Positions 25,360 to 31,035 of a stretch of DNA of 31,035 nucleotides are shown here, one piece after another. Positions within the stretch are counted from its first letter, which is position 1; each line of letters opens with the position of its first letter. The stretch is from an uncultured Marmoricola sp. (GTDB lineage: Bacteria > Actinomycetota > Actinomycetes > Propionibacteriales > Nocardioidaceae): contig NZ_CALTZE010000029.1 in assembly GCF_943913695.1 (NCBI RefSeq), forward strand, positions 1 through 31,035, written 5' to 3'. The position numbers and the translations under genes were made by a program. The notes beneath the pieces were generated by a model. That model did no database searches, had not been told where the DNA came from, and worked only from the letters and a program-made list of their open reading frames with translations.

Positions 25360-26288
25360 GAGGGGCCATCCTCCCGGACCCTGGCCAGCCGCGTCTCCCA
25401 GTGGGTACGCCGCTCGGCCGGCGCCGCGACGGCGTCGGCGCGGTCGGGGACCACGCGGCGTACCTCCAGCATCCCGTCGACGGGCAGCAGCGGCTGCGAG
25501 GTGACGTCGTCGGCGAGCAGCTGCACGGTGGCCAGCCCGCAGGCGTGCCGCAGCTCCGGGAGCGCGGCCGCGAGCGCGACGCCCATCGCGATGCCGACGC
25601 TCGACTCCACGGCGCTGGAGACCACGACCGGCAGGCCGATGTCGTCGGCGATGCGCAGGCAGGCGCGTACGCCGCCGAGCGGCTGCACCTTGAGCACGGC
25701 GACGTCGGCGGCCTCGAGGTCGCGCACGCGGTAGGGGTCGGCAGCGCGGCGGATCGACTCGTCGGCCGCCACCGGCACGTCGACCCGGCGGCGTACGGCG
25801 GCCAGCTCCTCGACGTCGGCGCAGGGCTGCTCGACGTACTCCAGGCCTCCGGCGGCCCGGTCGAGCGCCCGGATCCGGCGTACGGCGGTCTCGACGTCCC
25901 AGGCGCCGTTGGCGTCGACGCGGATCGAGCCCGCGCCGAGGGCCTCGCGCACGGCCTCGAGCCGGGCCTCGTCCTCGCCGGGGTCCTGGCCGGCCTCGGC
26001 CACCTTGACCTTGGCCGTGGTGCAGCCGCCCGCGCGCACGATCGCGGCGGCGCGCTCGGGCTCGCAGGCGGGGACAGTGACGTTGACCGGCACCTGGCTG
26101 CGCACGGGCTCGGGCCAGCCCTGCTCGGCGGCCTCGAGCGCGGCGGCGAGCCAGGGGCGGGCGACGTCGTCGTCGTACTCCAGGAAGGGGCTCCACTCTC
26201 CCCACCCGGCCTCGCAGTGCAGCAGCACGCCCTCGCGGCGGGTCAGGCCGCGGAAGCGGGTGCGCAGCGGGAGGGAGTAGACCTTCAC
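25356..26288 (-). CDS. menC: o-succinylbenzoate synthase
   Basis: 310 aa enolase-superfamily dehydratase that forms o-succinylbenzoate from SHCHC. The catalytic lysines are in AKVKV (K93, K95) and VLKVQPLGG (K200). Metal ligands are D125 (RVDANGAW), E153 (YVEQP) and D176 (AADESI). This is the standard MenC constellation. The GTG start overlaps the menE stop as GTGA and has GAGGGGG 5 nt upstream. The context between menE and menD settles OSB synthase over the related amino-acid racemases. Confidence 0.94.
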   Translation of the reverse strand: MKVYSLPLRTRFRGLTRREGVLLHCEAGWGEWSPFLEYDDDVARPWLAAALEAAEQGWPEPVRSQVPVNVTVPACEPERAAAIVRAGGCTTAKVKVAEAGQDPGEDEARLEAVREALGAGSIRVDANGAWDVETAVRRIRALDRAAGGLEYVEQPCADVEELAAVRRRVDVPVAADESIRRAADPYRVRDLEAADVAVLKVQPLGGVRACLRIADDIGLPVVVSSAVESSVGIAMGVALAAALPELRHACGLATVQLLADDVTSQPLLPVDGMLEVRRVVPDRADAVAAPAERRTHWETRLARVREDGPS

Positions 26289-27235
26289 GCCAGCCCCCTC
26301 AACGCCTCGCGGTCGGGCTTGCCATTGGGCAGCAGGGGCAGGGTGTCGAGCCGCACCCACTGCTTGGGGCGCCACTCCCGGGGCGTCACCAGGTCGGCGG
26401 GGTCGCCGTCGGCCGCCCCGGCGGGCACGTAGTAGGCGACCACGCGCTCGCCCCACTCCTCGTCGGGGACTCCCAGCACGACGACCTCGGCGATCGCGGG
26501 GTGCGGCGCGAGCATCCGCGCCACGGCCGCGCCCGGCACCTTCAGGCCGCCGCTGATGATGAGGTCGTCAGCGCGCCCGGTCACCCGCAGCCGACCGTCG
26601 GCCAGCTCGCCCAGGTCTCCGGTGCTCAGCCAGCCGTCATCGAGGGCCGCCGCTGTGCGCTCGGGCTCACCCTCGTAGCCGTCGAACAGCACCGGCCCCC
26701 GCAGCTGCACCGCACCGTCGCGGATCCGGACCTCGACGCCGTCGAGGGGGACGCCGTCGTAGACGCAGCCGCCGCAGGTCTCGCTCATGCCGTAGGTCTG
26801 CACCACCGGGATGCCCTGGCGCTCGGCCTCGTGCCGCACCCCGGGGTCCAGCGGTCCGCCGCCGACGAGGACGGCGTCGTACGCCGCGAGGTCCGGGCCG
26901 TGCGCGCGCAGCGCGCGCACCAGCTGGGTCGGCACCAGCGAGGTGTAGTGCCGAGGTCCGCCCCCACCGCGGATCGTGCGATAGAGCACCTGCAGCCCCG
27001 CGACGTAGGTCGGTGGCAGGTCGAGCTCCCAGCTGCCGGGGCCGCCCAGCCGGGCGTGGGTGGCGTCGGCGCTGGCGCGGATCGCCGTACGCGAGAGCAC
27101 GACCCGCTTGGGCCGCCCCGTCGAGCCGCTCGTGGCAATGACTAACGGCTCGGGCTCCTCCGGCGCGGCCTCCCAGTCCTCGAGCAGCGCCCGCACCTGC
27201 TCCGGGGTGCCGGAGACGGGTCGCAGGCTGCTCAC
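26285..27235 (-). CDS. menE: o-succinylbenzoate-CoA ligase
   Basis: 316 aa AMP-forming acyl-CoA ligase that activates o-succinylbenzoate. The P-loop SGSTGRPK is at residues 36-43. YGMSETCGG, GWLSTGDLGE, GRADDLIISGG and catalytic K306 in LPNGKPDREAL are in order. The protein is shorter than E. coli MenE (451 aa), mainly at the N terminus, as in other actinobacterial MenE proteins. The start GTG (MSSLRPVSGT) is chosen because a TAGCGT hexamer ends exactly 7 nt upstream, fitting a leaderless mRNA; GTG codons 6 and 9 nt earlier are alternatives. It begins the menE-C-D-antiporter operon. Confidence 0.92.
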   Translation of the reverse strand: MSSLRPVSGTPEQVRALLEDWEAAPEEPEPLVIATSGSTGRPKRVVLSRTAIRASADATHARLGGPGSWELDLPPTYVAGLQVLYRTIRGGGGPRHYTSLVPTQLVRALRAHGPDLAAYDAVLVGGGPLDPGVRHEAERQGIPVVQTYGMSETCGGCVYDGVPLDGVEVRIRDGAVQLRGPVLFDGYEGEPERTAAALDDGWLSTGDLGELADGRLRVTGRADDLIISGGLKVPGAAVARMLAPHPAIAEVVVLGVPDEEWGERVVAYYVPAGAADGDPADLVTPREWRPKQWVRLDTLPLLPNGKPDREALRGLA

Positions 27236-27242
27236 CCGCACC

Positions 27243-27248
27243 ACGCTA
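27243..27248 (-). promoter_or_regulatory. menE: leaderless -10 element of menE
   Basis: TAGCGT on the minus strand, then 7 nt, then GTG. It has the same hexamer as the MBL-fold gene. The 148-bp intergenic region shared with divergent menA also contains a GAGCGC/GCGCTC inverted repeat. Confidence 0.5.
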
Positions 27249-27370
27249 GCCAGGGTGCGTCGGTGGGGACTCCACAGGTGAGGCGCCCGCGGCGTGCGGG
27301 GGTGGTGGCGGTCTGGTCGACGAGCGCGACGCAGCGCTCCCCCACGACCCGCACCCCGCCGCCACCCTGG

Positions 27371-27376
27371 CAGGAT
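27371..27376 (+). promoter_or_regulatory. menA: possible leaderless -10 of menA
   Basis: CAGGAT, then 7 nt, then ATG. It deviates from TAnnnT at the first base. The AGGA inside it could alternatively be read as a Shine-Dalgarno sequence at 8-nt spacing, so the two readings compete. Confidence 0.35.
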
Positions 27377-27383
27377 CCGGCGC

Positions 27384-28280
27384 ATGGCCTCCCCCGCCCA
27401 GTGGCTCGCCGGTGCGCGTCCGCGCACGCTGCCCGCGGCGGTGGCGCCGGTGCTGGCGGGCACGGGCATCGCGCTGTGGGAGCGCGAGGCGGTGTGGTGG
27501 AAGGCGCTGCTGGCGCTGGCCGTGGCGCTGCTGCTCCAGGTGGGGGTCAACTACGCCAACGACTACTCCGACGGCATCCGCGGCACCGACGCCGACCGGG
27601 TCGGGCCGATGCGGCTGGTGGGGTCGGGGGCGGCGTCGCCGCGGGCGGTCAAGCTCGCCGCGTTCGCCACGCTCGGTGCTGCGGGCCTGGTCGGCCTGGT
27701 GCTCGCCGCGACGACGGCCTGGTGGCTGGTCGCGGTGGGGGCCGTCGCGATCCTCGCCGCGTGGTTCTACACCGGCGGCGCACGCCCCTACGGCTACGCC
27801 GGCCTCGGCGAGGTGATGGTCTTCGTCTTCTTCGGGCTGGTCGCGACGGTCGGCACGACCTACGTCCAGACCGAGCGCTTCGTGCTCGGCTCGCTGTGGG
27901 CGGCCATCGGGGTGGGCGCGCTGACCTGCGCGATCCTCGTGGCCAACAACCTGCGCGACATCCCGACCGATCGCGAGGCCGGCAAGCGCACCCTCGCGGT
28001 GCGCCTCGGTGAGGACCGCACCCGCCACCTCTACGGCCTGCTCCTCGACCTCGCGGCCGTGGTGCTGGTGGGCGTCGCGCTGACGACCAGCTGGTACGTC
28101 CTGCTCGCGCTCGCCGCCGCCGTACCCGCCTTCAAGGCCCTCGACCTGGTCCTCGGCGACCGGGCCACCGGGGCCGCGCTGGTGCCCGTGCTCCAGCACA
28201 CCGGCCTCGCCACGCTGCTCTACGGCGTGGGGATCCTCGCCGGCTGCGCGCTGGGCCTGCTGGCGGCGTCCACCGGCTAG
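27384..28280 (+). CDS. menA: 1,4-dihydroxy-2-naphthoate polyprenyltransferase
   Basis: 298 aa UbiA-family membrane prenyltransferase that attaches the polyprenyl chain to dihydroxynaphthoate. About nine helices are visible. The Asp-rich motifs that bind Mg-diphosphate are NDYSD (59-63) in loop 1 and NNLRDIPTDREAGKRTLAVRLG (188-209). The N-terminal WLAGARPRTLPAAVAPVLAG is a MenA hallmark. ATG 27384 is chosen because upstream in-frame codons add only Arg-rich shadow sequence. It is divergent from menE, and its stop is 3 nt from that of the next, convergent gene. Confidence 0.95.
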   Translation: MASPAQWLAGARPRTLPAAVAPVLAGTGIALWEREAVWWKALLALAVALLLQVGVNYANDYSDGIRGTDADRVGPMRLVGSGAASPRAVKLAAFATLGAAGLVGLVLAATTAWWLVAVGAVAILAAWFYTGGARPYGYAGLGEVMVFVFFGLVATVGTTYVQTERFVLGSLWAAIGVGALTCAILVANNLRDIPTDREAGKRTLAVRLGEDRTRHLYGLLLDLAAVVLVGVALTTSWYVLLALAAAVPAFKALDLVLGDRATGAALVPVLQHTGLATLLYGVGILAGCALGLLAASTG

Positions 28281-28283
28281 CGC

Positions 28284-28598
28284 CTACGGCGCCGTCGAGT
28301 CGGGCGCCTCGTCGTCGCGCCGTCGGGGCTGCTCGGAGGCCGGAGGGGTCTGCGGAGGCGGAGGGGCGTCCTTCTTGGGCTGGCGGTCGCGGTGGCGGCG
28401 CTTGCGCTCCAGCTCGCGCAGGAAGTCCTCGTCGTCGTCGGGGCCCTTGGGCGCGCGCGGCGTGGGTCGACCGGTGGGTCCGCCCGCAGGGCCACCGCCA
28501 CCTCCGCCGCGACGGGCGACGGCGCGCCGCTCGAGCAGCCAGAACGTCGCGTAGACGACGACCGCGAGCAGCAGCAGGAAGACGACCAGCCGGAGCAT
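28284..28598 (-). CDS. small membrane protein with charged low-complexity tail
   Basis: 104 aa. Residues 2-23 form one transmembrane helix (MLRLVVFLLLLAVVVYATFW), followed by a Gly-rich hinge, a short charged helix (DDEDFLRELERKRRHR) and a Pro/Asp/Arg-rich end. I do not recognise a functional family. The ATG has no ribosome site but has TACCCT 6 nt upstream, consistent with a leaderless mRNA. It is divergent from the DUF4229-type gene (52 bp between starts). Confidence 0.7.
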   Translation of the reverse strand: MLRLVVFLLLLAVVVYATFWLLERRAVARRGGGGGGPAGGPTGRPTPRAPKGPDDDEDFLRELERKRRHRDRQPKKDAPPPPQTPPASEQPRRRDDEAPDSTAP

Positions 28599-28604
28599 GT
28601 GTCC

Positions 28605-28610
28605 AGGGTA
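28605..28610 (-). promoter_or_regulatory. leaderless -10 of the 104-aa membrane protein gene
   Basis: TACCCT on the minus strand, 6 nt before the ATG. It forms an inverted repeat with the identical hexamer of the divergent gene at 28638-28643. Confidence 0.5.
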
Positions 28611-28637
28611 GGCGGGGGGCGGTGACGTGGTCGCGGA

Positions 28638-28643
28638 TACCCT
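28638..28643 (+). promoter_or_regulatory. leaderless -10 of the DUF4229-type gene
   Basis: TACCCT followed by exactly 7 nt and the GTG start at 28651; no ribosome site. Confidence 0.55.
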
Positions 28644-28650
28644 CGGGTGC

Positions 28651-28911
28651 GTGAAGGAGTTCGCTGTCTACACCGCGCTGCGGATGCTGCTGTTCGTCGC
28701 CACCTACGCCGTCATCGGCGGCATCGGCGTGCTGGTCTGGGGCCAGGGCAGCCTGCTGATCTCCTTCCTGCTCGCCGTCGTGGTCTCCGCAGTGCTCTCG
28801 GTCAAGCTGCTGAAGCCCCAGCGCGACGCCTTCGCGCTGAAGGTGCAGCAGCGCGCCGAGCGCGCCAGCGCCGGCTTCGAGGAGCGCCGCTCGCGCGAGG
28901 ACGTCGACTGA
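28651..28911 (+). CDS. DUF4229-type small membrane protein
   Basis: 86 aa. Two transmembrane helices (about 7-27 and 33-51) are joined by a short WGQGS turn and followed by a charged, probably helical tail (KPQRDAFALKVQQRAERAS...). The pattern KEFAVYTALRMLLFVATYAVI matches actinobacterial DUF4229 proteins, as far as can be judged by eye. The function of the family is unknown. The leaderless GTG at 28651 is the best start. Its TGA directly abuts the stop of the convergent lipoprotein gene with no base between. Confidence 0.8.
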   Translation: MKEFAVYTALRMLLFVATYAVIGGIGVLVWGQGSLLISFLLAVVVSAVLSVKLLKPQRDAFALKVQQRAERASAGFEERRSREDVD

Positions 28912-29760
28912 TCAGGCGCACGCCACGCCGGAGTCGGCCGCGGGCCAGCGCTCGAAGCCGTCAGCACGCGTGCCGACGTACGCCGCCTCGGGCGTGAGCC
29001 AGAGCTCGCGTCCCTCGCGCTGCCACCCGGTGTCGCGGGCACGTGCGGGCAGCGCAGCACGGGCCGACCAGGAGCCATCAGCGACGTCGGCCAGCACCGC
29101 ATCGGGGTCGCGGAGGAAGAGCCGCTCCCGGGGCCACTCGCCCACCCGCAGGAACTTCACCGACTGCCAGTCGCAGTGCTCGGGCCCGGCTGCCGACCTC
29201 ACCTGCGAGGTGGGAACCCGGGTGCCGTCGGCCGTGCTCCACACCTCGAGGCCGAGCTCGGCGGTGACCTGCTCCGGCAGGTCCGCCGGGTCGCACGCCG
29301 CCCACGACTCCACGCCCCAGCCGCGCCGGCCCTCCAGGTCGGCTACCGCGTCGTGCACCACGATCGTGACGATGGAGCGGCCTCCCACGTCGTAGGACCA
29401 GAGCACCCGGTCACCGTCGTCGCGCTCCTGCGCGTAGCCCGAGTCGGGCACGGCGTAGAACGCCGCCTCCGCGTCGAGGAAGTCGCGCAGCGCCGCCTCG
29501 GCGTCGTCCTGCAGCGACTCCGGGCCGGTGTCGTAGTTGCCGCCTCCGCCCGCGGCGGGCTCGGTCGCGCACTCCAGCGCCCGCACGGCGGCCCCGCCAC
29601 GCTTCGTCACATCGGCCGTGTCGAAGCGCTGCGGCAGCGTCATCGGGCCGTCGTAGGCCCCCGCGGCGGGGGTGCGCTGCGGGTCCTCGACCGGGCCCGC
29701 ACCCGAGCCGCAGCCGCTCAGCAGGGCGAGCAGGAGGACGGCCGGCAGCGTGGGGCGCAT
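28912..29760 (-). CDS. putative lipoprotein, function unknown
   Basis: 282 aa. The signal peptide ends in the lipobox LLSGC with lipidated C17, and the next residues (GSGAGP) fit export and release. The mature part has four further Cys (contexts ECAT, ACDP, HCDW, VACA), possibly two disulfides. It reads as a soluble mixed alpha/beta domain with many Trp and Asp. I do not recognise the family. No ribosome site or typical leaderless -10 is seen before the ATG, which lies 47 nt after the stop of the 44-aa micro-protein, so cotranscription with it is possible. Confidence 0.8.
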   Translation of the reverse strand: MRPTLPAVLLLALLSGCGSGAGPVEDPQRTPAAGAYDGPMTLPQRFDTADVTKRGGAAVRALECATEPAAGGGGNYDTGPESLQDDAEAALRDFLDAEAAFYAVPDSGYAQERDDGDRVLWSYDVGGRSIVTIVVHDAVADLEGRRGWGVESWAACDPADLPEQVTAELGLEVWSTADGTRVPTSQVRSAAGPEHCDWQSVKFLRVGEWPRERLFLRDPDAVLADVADGSWSARAALPARARDTGWQREGRELWLTPEAAYVGTRADGFERWPAADSGVACA

Positions 29761-29807
29761 GGTGGTGTGACGCAGCCGATCGCCCGGTGGTTGCCGGTTG
29801 GCGCCGG

Positions 29808-29942
29808 TCAGTGACCCTTGCGCTTGAGCTGGCGCGCCACCCGGGTCTCGGACTGGCCGAGCAGTTTGGCGAGCAACGGCACGCGGAAGCGGTAGGCCGC
29901 CGCGCAGACACCGACGATGACGAGCAGCACGAGCAACCACAT
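29808..29942 (-). CDS. 44-aa membrane micro-protein
   Basis: Starts MWLLVLLVIVGVCAAAYRFR, a single transmembrane helix, and ends with a basic segment SETRVARQLKRKGH. The hydrophobic-then-basic order predicts an N-out, C-in anchor. CACACT, a poor -10 match, lies 6 nt before the ATG; GGAG is only 2 nt away, too close for a normal ribosome site. It lies between ccsB (44-nt gap) and the lipoprotein gene. No function can be assigned. The composition is protein-like, and the gene fills what would otherwise be an unexplained gap. Confidence 0.55.
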   Translation of the reverse strand: MWLLVLLVIVGVCAAAYRFRVPLLAKLLGQSETRVARQLKRKGH

Positions 29943-29986
29943 GACTCCAGTGTGGCAGGGTCTCCCAGCCGTGTGGAGCCGGCGAC

Positions 29987-30985
29987 CTAGAGGGGCACCG
30001 CGGAAGCCAGCACGCCCAGGGCGTAGGAGTGCTGCGACCCGGCGCCGAAGAAGAAGTTGATGCCGATGAAGTTGAACCACAGCGTGGCGAGGCCGACCAG
30101 GGCGATCAGGGCGGCGGAGCGGCCCTTCCAGCCGGAGGTGGCGCGGGCGTGGAGGTAGGCGGCGTAGACGACCCAGGTGATGAAGGCCCACACTTCCTTG
30201 GGGTCCCAGCCCCAGGCGCGGCCCCAGGCGTAGTGGGCCCAGATGGGGCCGGTGATGAGGGCGGCGAAGGTCCAGATCGGGAAGCCGAAGGCGTGGGTGC
30301 GATAGGCGACGCGGTCGAGCACGGCGAGCGAGGGCAGCCGGGCGAGGTAGCCGCCGCCGGTGCGCGCCTCGGCCGGGCGGCGCGACTCCCAGCGCTCCTT
30401 GACCAGGTAGAGCGCGGAGGCCATGCCGCCGATGGTGAAGGCGCCGGTGGCGATGATCGCGGAGATCACGTGGATCACCAGCCACGGCGACTGCAGCGAG
30501 TCCTGGAGCGGCACGACGGGTTCGTAGAGCACGAGCACGTCGAGCATCAGCACCACGAGCACGAAGCCGGTGACGACCGGGGAGAGCCAGCCGAGCCGGT
30601 AGCGGCGGTAGAGCGCGAGGTAGAGCACGGTGACGACGAAGGTGCCGGTCAGCGTGAACTCGTACATGTTGCCCCACGGCACCCGCTCGGGATCGGCCGC
30701 AAGACCACGGGAGACCACGGCGACGAGGTGGGCGACGGCCGCCACGACGGTGAGCGCGATGCCGATGCGGCGCGCCCGCATGACGGGCTCCGCGTCGTCG
30801 TCGGGGTACGTCGCGACCTGCTCGACGGCGTCCGGCCCGCCGGCGGTCTGCAGCTGGCGCTCCTCGACCTGGATCTTGCGTCCGGCGGCCCACTGGGCCA
30901 TGTGGGCGAGGAAGGCCAGGAAGTAGACCACCGCGCACGCGGCGACGGCCTGGTTGCTCAGCACCTCGAACTGCTCGTGCGTCAC
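29987..30985 (-). CDS. ccsB: cytochrome c biogenesis protein CcsB (ResC)
   Basis: 332 aa polytopic membrane protein of the system II cytochrome c maturation machinery, which delivers and ligates heme to apocytochrome c outside the membrane. The tryptophan-rich WWD-type motif WGRAWGWDPKEVWAFITW is at residues 254-271. Conserved His candidates for heme are H86, H172, H231 and H319 (SQHSY). About eight helices are visible, with a soluble insertion at about 36-70. The GTG start has AGGAG 8 nt upstream and overlaps the stop of the preceding gene as GTGA, as expected after resB. Confidence 0.95.
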   Translation of the reverse strand: MTHEQFEVLSNQAVAACAVVYFLAFLAHMAQWAAGRKIQVEERQLQTAGGPDAVEQVATYPDDDAEPVMRARRIGIALTVVAAVAHLVAVVSRGLAADPERVPWGNMYEFTLTGTFVVTVLYLALYRRYRLGWLSPVVTGFVLVVLMLDVLVLYEPVVPLQDSLQSPWLVIHVISAIIATGAFTIGGMASALYLVKERWESRRPAEARTGGGYLARLPSLAVLDRVAYRTHAFGFPIWTFAALITGPIWAHYAWGRAWGWDPKEVWAFITWVVYAAYLHARATSGWKGRSAALIALVGLATLWFNFIGINFFFGAGSQHSYALGVLASAVPL

Positions 30986-31035
30986 GACGGTGTCTCCTGG
31001 GGTGTGGCCGGTGGGGGGTCGGCGGGGGCTGCGGA
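30982..31035 (-). CDS. C-terminal end of the gene upstream of ccsB (probably resB), partial
   Basis: The last 17 codons of a frame that enters from the right edge and ends in TGA at 30982-30984, overlapping the ccsB GTG as GTGA. The visible tail is Pro/Ala/Thr-rich (SAAPADPPPATPQETPS). The overlap and the usual resB-ccsB order suggest the ResB partner of CcsB, but nothing in these 17 residues proves it. Confidence 0.55.
   Translation of the reverse strand, partial: SAAPADPPPATPQETPS

Noticed and set aside
21283..25734. 1483-codon open frame on the plus strand across the antiporter, menD and menC
   Set aside because: It is antisense to three well-supported genes, its composition is Gly/Arg/Gln/His/Asp-rich with no domain, and long antisense frames are expected at this GC content.
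27249..27370. Inverted repeats in the menE-menA divergent region as operators
   Set aside because: GGTGGCGG/CCGCCACC and GAGCGC/GCGCTC pairs are short and expected by chance in such GC-rich DNA; no known operator consensus fits.
27246..28199. 317-codon minus-strand frame opposite menA
   Set aside because: Low-complexity Gln/Arg/His-rich shadow with no start signal; menA on the other strand has complete family motifs.

Overview
The window is a gene-dense, very GC-rich (roughly 70% or more) actinobacterial chromosome segment. Frequent GTG starts, GTGA/ATGA gene overlaps, leaderless promoters and menaquinone-based respiration all fit this. Gene content and order resemble Nocardioides-type Propionibacteriales, but the genus is inferred, not proven. 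I see no rRNA, tRNA, CRISPR array, insertion sequence or prophage.

Layout. (1) 26-343, plus strand: a small secreted Cys-containing protein. (2) 363-17341, minus strand: one long operon, nuoA-B-C-D-E-F-G-H-I-J-(30-codon micro-ORF)-K-L-M-N followed by a long-chain polyprenyl diphosphate synthase. Most junctions overlap by 1 or 4 nt. The operon encodes all 14 subunits of proton-pumping NADH:menaquinone oxidoreductase (complex I) plus the enzyme likely to make the menaquinone tail. Its leader (17342-17515) holds a -10-like hexamer and a palindrome resembling a Rex operator. (3) 17516-28280: menaquinone genes menG (-), menF (+), menE-menC-menD (-) and menA (+). Interspersed are an L,D-transpeptidase (+), a membrane protein of unknown function (-), an MBL-fold hydrolase (-) and a CPA1 Na+/H+ antiporter with a C-terminal UBP-type zinc finger (-). 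(4) 28284-31035: small membrane proteins, a DUF4229-type protein, a lipoprotein, a 44-aa membrane micro-protein, ccsB for cytochrome c maturation, and the last 17 codons of a gene upstream of ccsB that is probably resB.

How it works together. Chorismate is converted by MenF, MenD, MenC and MenE. The naphthoate is then prenylated by MenA, using the product of the polyprenyl synthase, and methylated by MenG. The resulting menaquinone is reduced by the Nuo complex, and downstream electron flow needs cytochrome c matured by the Res/Ccs system. menB and menH are not in the window.

Two translation-initiation modes stand out. Most genes inside operons have GGAGG-like ribosome sites and overlap their neighbours. 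Many genes that start a transcription unit have no ribosome site, but have a TAnnnT-like -10 exactly 6-7 nt before the start codon, as expected for leaderless mRNAs. The most unusual items are the antiporter/UBP zinc-finger fusion, the doubly coupled micro-ORF between nuoJ and nuoK, the exact-spacing loss of all four N7 cluster cysteines in NuoG, the Rex-like operator, and a promoter -10 that reuses the stop codon of the antiporter gene.
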